A stretch of DNA of 9,779 nucleotides. Source: an uncultured Planctomycetaceae bacterium. GTDB taxonomy: Bacteria > Planctomycetota > Planctomycetia > Pirellulales > Pirellulaceae. The notes below the pieces were generated by a model. It made no database searches, was not told where the DNA came from, and worked only from the letters and a program-made list of their open reading frames with translations. A program made the translations under genes and the position numbers. Position 1 is the stretch's first letter. Each line of letters begins with the position of its first letter. Shown here piece after piece: positions 1 to 6,771 of the stretch. The stretch is from contig CAIYOB010000290.1 in the NCBI GenBank assembly GCA_903927685.1, positions 1 through 9,779 of the forward strand, read 5' to 3'.

Positions 1-152
1 CCGCATCGCAATCCGCCGCCGACAAGTCGTACTTCGTCACCGCCAACCGGCTGTGCGAAGGCCTGGAAAGAACGTTGGCCCGCTACGAAAAAGACGCCAG
101 CCCGGCCAAGCGGCAGCTGTTCGCTCTGTTTCAGCAGTCCGCGGCCGAGTGA
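1..152 (+). CDS. 3' end of an unrecognised gene (5' end outside window)
   Basis: An open frame runs in from the left edge (first full codon at 3) and ends at TGA 150-152, giving the last 49 residues of a protein. The tail is mostly helical in character, contains KSYFVTANRLCEGLERTLARYE and ends in FQQSAAE. There is no membrane segment or recognisable motif, so no function is assigned. It is read as coding because the frame is open from the edge, its composition is protein-like, and its stop is followed by 138 bp without a convincing gene before the next start. It could belong to any helical-repeat or cytoplasmic protein. The fragment is too short to say more. Confidence 0.55.
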   Translation, partial: ASQSAADKSYFVTANRLCEGLERTLARYEKDASPAKRQLFALFQQSAAE

Positions 153-244
153 ACCCTCGGCGTCGATTCGCGTTGCGTCCACGTAAGATCAGCAGATTCA
201 AGGGCTCGGTCGCGGATCGGATTTCGGCCGGACCTCGCATCGAG

Positions 245-250
245 TATGAT
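245..250 (+). promoter_or_regulatory. candidate -10 box (TATGAT) ahead of the LamG/GH32-like gene
   Basis: TATGAT at 245-250 matches five of six bases of the sigma-70 -10 consensus and lies about 40 bp before the start codon at 291. The -35 position at 17 bp spacing (222-227, TTTCGG) is poor. This is a weak candidate for the promoter of the three-gene operon. Confidence 0.25.
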
Positions 251-277
251 TTGACGAGACACCAAGCCGCAGACTCC

Positions 278-282
278 AGGAG
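278..282 (+). promoter_or_regulatory. ribosome binding site choosing start 291
   Basis: AGGAG at 278-282 is a strong Shine-Dalgarno core. It sits 8 nt before ATG 291 but only 2 nt before the in-frame ATG 285. The spacing favours 291, which drops two residues from the longer reading. Confidence 0.6.
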
Positions 283-290
283 AAATGCAC

Positions 291-2489
291 ATGAGCAACG
301 ACAATGCAAGAACGAGCCCGGGGCGATCAGCCGCTCCCCCGCCGCTTCTGGCGACGGTTCTGGCGACCGTGGTGACGTTGCTCGGCGGTCTGTCGACCAA
401 CGCCGCCGAGGCCGTCAAGAAGACGGTGATCGCGGACAAGACGCTGGTCGCCTGGGTGTCGCCCGCCAACCTGACGCAGCGGGGTGGCAGCGTGCTGACA
501 CTCGAGAAAAACAACGGCATCTTCGACGCCGTCGTGCTGGGCGAGATTGCTCCCGCCAAGTGGATGGCCGGTAGCAACGGATTCGCGCGCACCCAGAAAG
601 ACCAGGCGGCCAGTCCGACCGAAACGGCCGACAGCCAATCGCGGGTGCAGATCGCGATCGCCTACCAAGGAACGCAGGTCACGCTCTACCGCGACGGCGC
701 GAAATACGCCGACTACACCGCGCCGGGGGCGGAACAGTTCAGCGGGGACAGCCTGATGGTGCTGGGACTGCGGCACCTGGGCGCCAACCCCGAGAACCGC
801 TTCTTCACCGGCACGATCGATGATGCCCGGATCTACGGGCTGGCGTTGACGGCCGAGCAGATTGCCGCGCTGCAACCTAATCAAATGTCGGATCCTGCAC
901 CGCTGGCGTGGTGGGATTTCGAGCAGGGCGTGGCGACGGACCGGATGGGCCTGTTCCCCGCCAGCACGCTGCTGGGCGGCGCGCGACTCGCGGACGGCCG
1001 GTTGTGCCTGGACCACGAGGGCGCCTACCTGGTGGCATCCAAGGAACCGCCCTACGCCTCGCTGGATGTGAGCACTGCCGACAGCGCCAACCGCGCGTTT
1101 CGGGAGAACTTGCTGCACGATCCCTACCGGCCCGGCTACCACTTCGCAACCCCCGAAGGCCGCTGCATGCCCTTCGATCCCAACGGGGCGATCTACTGGA
1201 AGGGCCGTTACCACCTGTTCTACATCTTCCAGGACCAGCGCGGGCACAACTGGGGACACGTTTCCAGTACCGACCTGTTCCACTGGCGGCATCATCCGAC
1301 CGGCTTGATTGCCGGGATGTTCAGCGGCAACTGCTTTCTGAACAAGGACGGCCGTCCCACCATGTGTTATCACCAGGTAGGCCAAGGCAACGCCATGGCC
1401 GTGGCCGTCGACGATGATCTGAACGAGTGGCACAAGCTGGAATCGAACCCGATCACGCCGAAAACTCAGCCCGGCGATCCGCACCACGACAAGTACCGTT
1501 CGTGGGATCCCTACGGCTGGCTGGAAGGCGACACCTACTACGCGATCTTCGGCGGCCAGCGGCCCGGCCTCGTGAAAGCGCCCGCCCTGGAAGGCGAGTG
1601 GAAATACGTCGGCGACCTGCTGGCCAATACGGTCCCCGGCGTGGCCATCGACGAGGACGTTTCCTGTGCAGACTTTTTCCAGTTGGGCGATCGCCACATG
1701 CTGTTGTGCATCAGCCACCGACTGGGCGCCCGCTACTACCTGGGCGACTGGAAGAACGAACAGTTCCAGCCGACGTTTCACGAGAAGATGAGCTGGGTGG
1801 ACAACTCGTACTTCGCTCCGGAGAGCCTGCTGGACGACCGCGGCCGCCGGATCATGTGGGCCTGGATCTTCGACGATCCCGGCACGGGCGATGACTGGAG
1901 CACCAAGATGCGGACCGACTTTGGCTGGTCAGGCACGATGAGTCTGCCACGCGTCCTGTCGCTGGCTGCCGACGGCACGCTGCGGATGAACCCGCCCGCG
2001 GAGCTCGAGCGTCTGCGCTATAACGGCCAGAAGCGAGTAAATCTGGCCGTGGACGCCGACACGGAATTGGCCGTGGAAGGTGTGGGAGGCAACAGCCTCG
2101 AATTGTGCCTGGAAATGAACGCTCGCGACGCCACGCAATATGGCGTCCAGGTTTGCTGCTCGCCCGACGGGCAAGAACTGACGCGGATCTACTACGATGC
2201 GGCCGAGAAGAAGCTCAAGGTGGACACGACGCAGTCCAGCCAGGCTGGCGGCCGCAAGACCGTCGAGGCCGGCCCCTTGGCGCTGCAACCGGACGAGCCG
2301 CTCCAGCTGCGGGTGTTCGTCGACAAGTCGGTCGTCGAGGTCTTTGCCAACGACGGCCGGCAAGCCGTCATGCGGCGGATCTATCCGTCGCGCCCCGACA
2401 GCGTGGGCGTAAGGTTGTTTACGGTCGGCGGCCCTGCCGCCGTCCCGGCCCTCGAAGCCTGGGAACTGATGCCGTCGAATGCGTACTGA
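291..2489 (+). CDS. secreted LamG-like + GH32-like protein with altered catalytic motifs
   Basis: 732 residues. A signal peptide spans about 1-39 (hydrophobic LLATVLATVVTLL, likely cut after STNAA). A concanavalin A/LamG-like region follows at about 50-250. The GH32 five-bladed propeller starts near 285 (CMPFDPNGAIYWKGRYHLFY, the equivalent of WMNDPNG) and includes GHVSSTDLFHW and FAPESLLDDRGRRIMWAWI. A C-terminal GH32 beta-sandwich carries LRVFVDKSVVEVFANDG near 673-690. GH32 enzymes are fructan and sucrose hydrolases using a nucleophile Asp, an Asp in RDP and an acid/base Glu in EC. Here Asp296 (DPNG) is kept, RDP is SWDP (Trp405, Asp406) and EC is SC (Ser458-Cys459). The fold assignment is secure, but fructosidase activity is doubtful. 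The protein could be a divergent glycosidase with another substrate, or a binding protein. It is the first gene of a probable operon with the GH5-like gene 69 bp downstream. Confidence 0.88.
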   Translation: MSNDNARTSPGRSAAPPPLLATVLATVVTLLGGLSTNAAEAVKKTVIADKTLVAWVSPANLTQRGGSVLTLEKNNGIFDAVVLGEIAPAKWMAGSNGFARTQKDQAASPTETADSQSRVQIAIAYQGTQVTLYRDGAKYADYTAPGAEQFSGDSLMVLGLRHLGANPENRFFTGTIDDARIYGLALTAEQIAALQPNQMSDPAPLAWWDFEQGVATDRMGLFPASTLLGGARLADGRLCLDHEGAYLVASKEPPYASLDVSTADSANRAFRENLLHDPYRPGYHFATPEGRCMPFDPNGAIYWKGRYHLFYIFQDQRGHNWGHVSSTDLFHWRHHPTGLIAGMFSGNCFLNKDGRPTMCYHQVGQGNAMAVAVDDDLNEWHKLESNPITPKTQPGDPHHDKYRSWDPYGWLEGDTYYAIFGGQRPGLVKAPALEGEWKYVGDLLANTVPGVAIDEDVSCADFFQLGDRHMLLCISHRLGARYYLGDWKNEQFQPTFHEKMSWVDNSYFAPESLLDDRGRRIMWAWIFDDPGTGDDWSTKMRTDFGWSGTMSLPRVLSLAADGTLRMNPPAELERLRYNGQKRVNLAVDADTELAVEGVGGNSLELCLEMNARDATQYGVQVCCSPDGQELTRIYYDAAEKKLKVDTTQSSQAGGRKTVEAGPLALQPDEPLQLRVFVDKSVVEVFANDGRQAVMRRIYPSRPDSVGVRLFTVGGPAAVPALEAWELMPSNAY

Positions 2490-2558
2490 ATCGTGGTCTT
2501 TTTCCGACAGCAATTGACTCGCCGGTTCTCGACCGGTTTCGCCGAAAGACGAGATGCC

Positions 2559-4727
2559 ATGAACTCACGATTGTCCCTCGTGCTGTTGCCTCTCTTCCTG
2601 CTGAGCCCCGTAGCGGCTCAAGAGCCCCAGTGGGCGGATTTCGCGGTCGATTGGAACCGTCGTCCCCAATCGCCCGCCAGCCTGGCGGGGCTGCTGGACC
2701 GGCCGGCCGGGAAGGACGGGTTCCTTCGCACCGAACAGGGACACCTGGTCCGGCCTGCGGGCGGTCGGTTTCGTATCTGGGGCGTGAACATGACCGGGCG
2801 GGCGACGGTGCCCGCGCGGGAAGCCGCTCCGCAGTTGGCAGACCACCTGGCACGCTGCGGCGTGAACTGCGTGCGGTTCCATTTCCTGGACCGGCTGGCT
2901 CCGAACGGACTGATCGACGCCAGCCGCAACGACACCCGCACGCTGGATCCGGGACAGCTCGAACGCCTGGACTTCTTCATCGCGGAACTCAAGCAGCGCG
3001 GCATCTACAGCAACTTGAACTTGAACGTGGGGCGCACGTACAAGGCGGGCGACGGCGTGCCGGACTGCGAACTGCTGGGATTCGCCAAGGCATTGACGTA
3101 CTTCCACCCCCGGCTGCTTGAACTCCAGAAAGAGTACGCCCGCCAACTGCTGACGCACCGCAATCCGCACACGGGCAACGAATACCGCCACGAGCCGGCG
3201 GTGGCCCTGGTCGAACTGGTCAACGAAAACTCGATCGTGGAATCCTGGTTCAGCGGCCGGCTGCTGGGCAAGCATACGGGCAAGAACCCCGGCACTTGGA
3301 CCGACATCCCGGCCCGTTTCGAGCAGGAACTCAGCGAGCTGTACAACCGCCATCTGAACGAACGGTTCTCAGAGGAGACGCTGGCCGAACTCCGGGCGGA
3401 CTGGAAGCTGCCTGCCACAGGCCCGATCCCCCGGCTGACGCCCGGCGAGTTCGCTGCGGCTCCGCAGACGCGGTTCTTCACCGAAGCCTCGTTCTACATG
3501 GAACTGGAGCAGCGCTACTTTGCGGACATGCGCCGCTACCTGCGGGACGAACTGGGCGTCCGGTCGCTGCTGCTCGGAACGTCCGATCACAATCACGGCA
3601 AGAGCGGCTATCCGCTGCTGACCGCCACGTCGCTGCTGGATGTCGTGGACGGCCACGTCTATTGGCAGCACCCGAAATATCTGACCGACACGGCCAGCGG
3701 GCGGCGGGCGGGATTTGAGATCGGCAACACGCCGATGGTCAACGAGCCGCAGCGTTCGACGGTCGTGCAACTGTCCCGCTCGGCGCTGGCCGGTCAGCCC
3801 TACACGGTATCCGAAGTGAACCATCCGTTTCCGAACGCCTATGCGTGCGAAGGGATCCCGATCCTGGCCGCCTACGCCGCGCTGCACGACTGGGACGGCG
3901 TGTTCTGGTACACGCTGGGCCACGAGCAACTGGTCGGCGAGCCGGCCCGCGCGATCGGCCATTTCGACCTCGGCCCGGACCCCGTGAAGATGACGCAGTT
4001 GGCCGCGGGCGCCTTGCTGTTCCTCCGCTCGGACGTCCGCCCGGCCACGCAGACGGTCACGCGAAGCTACACCGGCGAACAGGTACTGCAAAGCCTCCGC
4101 CTGCCTTGGTCCGAGGCGCCCTATTTCACGCCCGGCTTTCCGCTTCGGCTGCCCTTGATCCACGCCACGCGGATCGCCTCGCTGGACGGACCGCCAACCG
4201 GCGTGTTCGAGGCCGTTGCGGACGCCGAGGCGATCGTCTCCGACACGGGCGAGTTGACCTGGTCCGGAGCCGCGGACAAGAAGGGATTGGTCCAGGTCAA
4301 TACGCCCCGCTCCCAAACGCTCGTGGGCTTTGTCCGAGATCAGGTTGGCGCGACGCGCAATCTGGTCGCGCGCCCCACGACGCCGTTCTGCGCCCTCACG
4401 CTCAGTTCGCTCGACGACCAGCCGATCGCCGAGGCCGGCCGGCTGCTGCTGACCGCGACGGCCCAGGTGGCGAACACCGGCATGCGTTGGAATGCCGAAC
4501 GGAAGTCACTGGACGCCTGGGGCACGCCGCCCGCCCGAATCGAAGTCGTGCAGGGCACCGTGGTGCTCAAGGATCTCGTGTCCGCCACGGCCGTGAAAGT
4601 CGAACCCCTGGACGGTGTCGGGCAGCTCCTGGGGCCGGCCCAAGACCTCCGCCGGTCGGACCAGGGCTGGGAAGTGCCGCTGGGGACCTGGCCCACGACC
4701 TGGTACCTGATCACGGTGGCGAGGTGA
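2559..4727 (+). CDS. secreted GH5-like (clan GH-A) glycoside hydrolase
   Basis: 722 residues. The signal peptide spans 1-20 (MNSRLSLVLL..., ending SPVAA before QEPQ). A TIM-barrel domain at roughly 30-460 shows clan GH-A landmarks. These are CVRFHFLD, the acid/base Glu223 in ELVNENS, the HxY-type motif at His366 (DGHVYW) and the likely nucleophile Glu419 in VSEVNHPF, followed by WDGVFWYTLGH. The C-terminal ~250 residues look like beta-sandwich modules, with GELTWSG and VNTPRSQTLVGF near 560-590. The substrate cannot be read from the sequence; cellulase, mannanase and exo-glycosidase types remain possible. The start at ATG 2559 was chosen because it opens directly on a clean signal peptide. 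An in-frame GTG at 2493 would bury that peptide behind 22 charged residues. The ribosome binding site is weak. The gene lies between the GH32-like and SecD-like genes on the same strand. Confidence 0.85.
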   Translation: MNSRLSLVLLPLFLLSPVAAQEPQWADFAVDWNRRPQSPASLAGLLDRPAGKDGFLRTEQGHLVRPAGGRFRIWGVNMTGRATVPAREAAPQLADHLARCGVNCVRFHFLDRLAPNGLIDASRNDTRTLDPGQLERLDFFIAELKQRGIYSNLNLNVGRTYKAGDGVPDCELLGFAKALTYFHPRLLELQKEYARQLLTHRNPHTGNEYRHEPAVALVELVNENSIVESWFSGRLLGKHTGKNPGTWTDIPARFEQELSELYNRHLNERFSEETLAELRADWKLPATGPIPRLTPGEFAAAPQTRFFTEASFYMELEQRYFADMRRYLRDELGVRSLLLGTSDHNHGKSGYPLLTATSLLDVVDGHVYWQHPKYLTDTASGRRAGFEIGNTPMVNEPQRSTVVQLSRSALAGQPYTVSEVNHPFPNAYACEGIPILAAYAALHDWDGVFWYTLGHEQLVGEPARAIGHFDLGPDPVKMTQLAAGALLFLRSDVRPATQTVTRSYTGEQVLQSLRLPWSEAPYFTPGFPLRLPLIHATRIASLDGPPTGVFEAVADAEAIVSDTGELTWSGAADKKGLVQVNTPRSQTLVGFVRDQVGATRNLVARPTTPFCALTLSSLDDQPIAEAGRLLLTATAQVANTGMRWNAERKSLDAWGTPPARIEVVQGTVVLKDLVSATAVKVEPLDGVGQLLGPAQDLRRSDQGWEVPLGTWPTTWYLITVAR

Positions 4728-4748
4728 ATTCCCCGGCGTCCGCAGCGA

Positions 4749-4754
4749 AGAGGA
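4749..4754 (+). promoter_or_regulatory. ribosome binding site of the SecD-like gene
   Basis: AGAGGA at 4749-4754 lies 7 nt before ATG 4762. It supports that start and independent translation initiation inside the operon, only 34 bp after the preceding stop codon. Confidence 0.5.
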
Positions 4755-4761
4755 CAGCCCG

Positions 4762-6369
4762 ATGCGTCTGCTCAAGTTGGCACTGGTTGGCGGCCTGGTC
4801 CTGTTCACGCTGCTCTTGTTGGCCGTCGCCGCCCTGCTGTGGCCACCGCCGCGGGGAGTCGACCTGGCCGGCGGTGTACGCCTGGTCTACGAGGTGCAAC
4901 GCACGCCGCCGGAAATGGCTGGCGATGACGATGCCGCGTCCGCCGACATCGACTGGCCGCCGGTGCTGGAGGCCGTCCGGAACCGGGCCAATCCCGGCGG
5001 AGGCGGGGACGTCGCCGTGCGGAAACTGGGCAGCCGGCAAATCGAGATCGTTCTATCGTCGGCCGATCCCGCTCTGCCCGAGCGGGTCAAGCAGCTGCTG
5101 AATGCTGCAGGCCGCCTGGAGTTCCGCGTGGTCGCCAACCGGACCGACGACGGGGCGCTCGTGCAGCAGGCCGAGCAGCAGGCCCTGGATTCGGAGCGGT
5201 GCAAGTCGCCGTACGTGAGACTGGCCGGGCGGTCCGCCGGTCTTTGGGCGCACGTCGGCCGCGAGTCCCGGGAGACTGCGGGGGGCATTCGGCCGCTGAA
5301 AGTGAATGTCATGTCCGCCGTGCTGCGCAACGCCGCAACGGGACAGGTATTGAGCCTGCCGGAGGACCTATGGCACGGCGGCGAGCATGCGTTGGAGTTG
5401 TGGCTGAAGCAAAGCGGCATCGAGCAGGTCGATGTCCTGCTGGTGACCGGCGACGGCTTCGACGTTACGGGCGACTACTTGACCCGGATCAGCCGGGGGT
5501 ACGATGAGCTGGGACAGCCATGCGTGCTGTTCGAGTTGGACTCACAGGGAGCCGCGCTCATGGCGGGCTTGACCAGCATCAGCCTTCCGGACGAAAAGCA
5601 GGGGACCTATCGCTTGCTGGGCATCGTATTGGACCGGACGTTGCTGTCGGCGCCGCGGGTCATGAGCACGATTTCGGATCGCGGGCGAATCACGGGCCAG
5701 TTCACTCGCGAGGAAGTCGACTTCATCGTCGGCGTGCTGGAGGCTGGAACGCTGCCGGTGGACTTGGGCGGTGCGCCCGTCGCGGAGGAGTCGTTCGGTC
5801 CCAACCCGGCTCGGCGGCAGACGGTGTTCGCGATCGCCGGCGCGACGCTGGGGGTGCTCGCCACAATCGGGACGCTAATGCTGGTCCGATACCGAGCGTT
5901 GGGCCTGGCCGCGGCGTGGTGCAGCCTGCTGCAGATGCTGCTGGTGCTGATCTCGATCGAGGTCGCACGTCTTCCGGTGACGAGGCTCACCGTCTTGGCC
6001 GCAGCGGCCATGCTCCTGGTCGGGGCCGTCGGAAACGCGTGGATTTGCGAGTGGGTTCACCGTGGAACCCGTCCAGACGACGCCCGGCCGGGGCAATGGG
6101 CGCGGACTCTGGGCCTCAGCGCGGCGACGTTGGCCGCCCTGCTGGTGAGCCTTTGGCTGATCTCCGGCTATGCCTACCATGCGCTCGCCGGCGAACTGCG
6201 TCAGGCGGCGGCTGTCGCGAACCTGGGAAGCCTGGCGGCCGCGGCGACTTCCTGCCTGTGCCTTCCGCTTGTGATCCTCATCTCGGCGTTTTCCCCGCCC
6301 GCTGCCACCCGAGAGGCCCCCGTCGTCCTGGCGGAAGTTGTTGGCTCGGACACGTCGTCCCCCCCGTAA
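4762..6369 (+). CDS. SecD-like membrane protein, divergent, without SecF
   Basis: 535 residues. TM1 lies at about 4-27, a periplasmic domain at about 28-350, and five more hydrophobic segments at about 353-375, 378-400, 403-428, 448-470 and 485-510, which is the SecD topology. SecD signatures include GVDLAGGVRLVYEV (Asp34), QIEIVLSSADPALPERVKQL with LLNAAGRLEFRVV, VTGDYLTRI (from 235), LLGIVLDRTLLSAPRVMSTI, ITGQFTREEVDFIVGVLEAG and GTLPVDL (329-335). SecD works with SecF and SecYEG and uses the proton gradient to help protein export. In this protein the family GPSLG is FGPNPA (345-350). The TM4 motif AVDANVLIFER is replaced by AVGNAWICEW (422-431), so the conserved Asp is absent. No secF is fused or adjacent. 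It is probably a specialised paralog rather than the housekeeping SecD; its role is unknown. It is the last gene of the probable operon. Confidence 0.8.
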   Translation: MRLLKLALVGGLVLFTLLLLAVAALLWPPPRGVDLAGGVRLVYEVQRTPPEMAGDDDAASADIDWPPVLEAVRNRANPGGGGDVAVRKLGSRQIEIVLSSADPALPERVKQLLNAAGRLEFRVVANRTDDGALVQQAEQQALDSERCKSPYVRLAGRSAGLWAHVGRESRETAGGIRPLKVNVMSAVLRNAATGQVLSLPEDLWHGGEHALELWLKQSGIEQVDVLLVTGDGFDVTGDYLTRISRGYDELGQPCVLFELDSQGAALMAGLTSISLPDEKQGTYRLLGIVLDRTLLSAPRVMSTISDRGRITGQFTREEVDFIVGVLEAGTLPVDLGGAPVAEESFGPNPARRQTVFAIAGATLGVLATIGTLMLVRYRALGLAAAWCSLLQMLLVLISIEVARLPVTRLTVLAAAAMLLVGAVGNAWICEWVHRGTRPDDARPGQWARTLGLSAATLAALLVSLWLISGYAYHALAGELRQAAAVANLGSLAAAATSCLCLPLVILISAFSPPAATREAPVVLAEVVGSDTSSPP

Positions 6370-6375
6370 CCTGCA
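6364..6375 (+). repeat. 12-bp direct repeat, left copy
   Basis: CCGTAACCTGCA covers the stop codon of the SecD-like gene (TAA 6367-6369). It recurs exactly at 6704-6715, near the far edge of the same intergenic region. Confidence 0.6.
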
Positions 6376-6474
6376 CGGTCCCCGGCAGACCGCGGGCCCC
6401 TGAGACAGCGGGCGCCTCCGAACGTGGTGAGCCCCCGCACGCAATCTGCTCCCGCGGCCCGCGGCGGACCTTCT

Positions 6475-6567
6475 TGTCGGCTTCAGCCGACACCCCGTCT
6501 GCCACCGGCTTCAGCCGGTGGTCCGCGGCTCCCGAGGACTGCTTGTCCATCAGCCGGCTTCAGCCGG
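6475..6567. repeat. three REP-like palindromes with GGCTTCAGCC core
   Basis: Three near-perfect hairpins share the core GGCTTCAGCC, an inverted repeat with a TC centre. Copy 1 is 6475-6492 (TGTCGGCT-TC-AGCCGACA, 8-bp stem). Copy 2 is 6502-6521 (CCACCGGCT-TC-AGCCGGTGG, 9-bp stem). Copy 3 is 6554-6567 (CCGGCT-TC-AGCCGG, 6-bp stem). The centres are 28 and 49 bp apart. A degenerate fourth hairpin, GGTT-TC-AACC, lies at 6581-6590. Flanking bases change on both sides of the stem together, so the pairing is kept, which points to selection for structure. They resemble bacterial REP elements and could act as RNA hairpins 3' of the SecD-like gene. Confidence 0.75.
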
Positions 6568-6637
6568 GCTTCTCGATCACGGTTTCAACCCGAGCCCGCC
6601 TGCCGGAGTGCCGCCCCCGCGGCAGCATGTCTGGATA

Positions 6638-6683
6638 CACACCATCGGCACACCATCCCGCCCGCACCATCCGCCCGCACGAC
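6638..6683 (+). repeat. short tandem repeats (CACACCATC; CCGCCCGCACCAT)
   Basis: CACACCATC occurs at 6638-6646 and 6649-6657, with CACCATC again at 6665-6671. CCGCCCGCAC occurs at 6658-6667 and 6671-6680, a 13-bp period. This looks like a small local duplication; no function is visible. Confidence 0.5.
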
Positions 6684-6699
6684 TTGACCGCGCGGGCGG
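6671..6699. repeat. 8-bp inverted repeat overlapping a candidate promoter
   Basis: CCGCCCGC (6671-6678) is the exact reverse complement of GCGGGCGG (6692-6699), separated by 13 bp. No T-tract follows, so it does not look like an intrinsic terminator. The loop contains the candidate -35 TTGACC. Confidence 0.45.
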
Positions 6700-6712
6700 G
6701 AGTCCGTAACCT
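6684..6712 (+). promoter_or_regulatory. candidate sigma-70-type promoter of the sulfatase gene
   Basis: TTGACC (6684-6689, five of six consensus bases) is followed at 17-bp spacing by TAACCT (6707-6712). The latter keeps the important T1, A2 and T6 of the -10 box but matches only three of six bases. Transcription would start near 6719, about 53 nt before the sulfatase start. Confidence 0.3.
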
Positions 6713-6715
6713 GCA
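6704..6715 (+). repeat. 12-bp direct repeat, right copy
   Basis: CCGTAACCTGCA is identical to 6364-6375, 340 bp upstream. It overlaps the candidate -10 box of the sulfatase. Confidence 0.6.
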
Positions 6716-6758
6716 TGCGTTGCACACCGCAGATCCGTCGTTCGTCTCCAACATCACC

Positions 6759-6763
6759 AAGGA
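6759..6763 (+). promoter_or_regulatory. ribosome binding site of the sulfatase
   Basis: AAGGA at 6759-6763 lies 8 nt before ATG 6772. It selects that start over the in-frame ATG at 6715, which would add 19 Arg/Pro/Thr-rich residues before the signal peptide. Confidence 0.6.
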
Positions 6764-6771
6764 CCCCGACG

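Larger units (their letters stand above)
6370..6771. other. 402-bp intergenic region with repeats, no convincing gene
   Basis: No frame here has both a plausible start with ribosome binding site and protein-like composition. The region contains the TC-centred palindrome cluster (6475-6567), short CACACCATC and CCGCCCGCACCAT tandem repeats (6638-6683), an 8-bp inverted repeat (6671-6699), one arm of a 12-bp direct repeat (6704-6715) and a candidate promoter for the sulfatase. Confidence 0.7.

Noticed and set aside
327..1781. Long open frame on the minus strand (484 codons) opposite the GH32-like gene
   Set aside because: It lies antisense to a gene with clear GH32 motifs. In GC-rich DNA such shadow frames are common, and its translation shows no recognisable domain or good ribosome binding site.
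2522..2536. Hairpin CCGGT-TCTCG-ACCGG as a terminator after the GH32-like gene
   Set aside because: The stem is only 5 bp and no real T-run follows, so it is too weak to call as a terminator.
2493..2558. Upstream in-frame GTG start (2493) for the GH5-like gene
   Set aside because: It would place 22 charged residues before a clean signal peptide, and no ribosome binding site precedes it. ATG 2559 fits better.
3369..4316. Minus-strand open frame (315 codons) opposite the GH5-like gene
   Set aside because: It is the antisense shadow of a gene with intact catalytic motifs. Its composition is Arg/Gln/Val-rich and has no family signature.
6475..6683. Possible CRISPR array from the clustered repeats
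   Set aside because: The repeats are short (14-20 bp), unevenly spaced, variable in sequence and without uniform spacers or cas genes. They fit REP-like hairpins instead.
6715..6771. Upstream in-frame ATG (6715) for the sulfatase
   Set aside because: The extension is Arg/Pro/Thr-rich, sits ahead of the signal peptide, overlaps the repeat, and lacks the AAGGA site that precedes ATG 6772.
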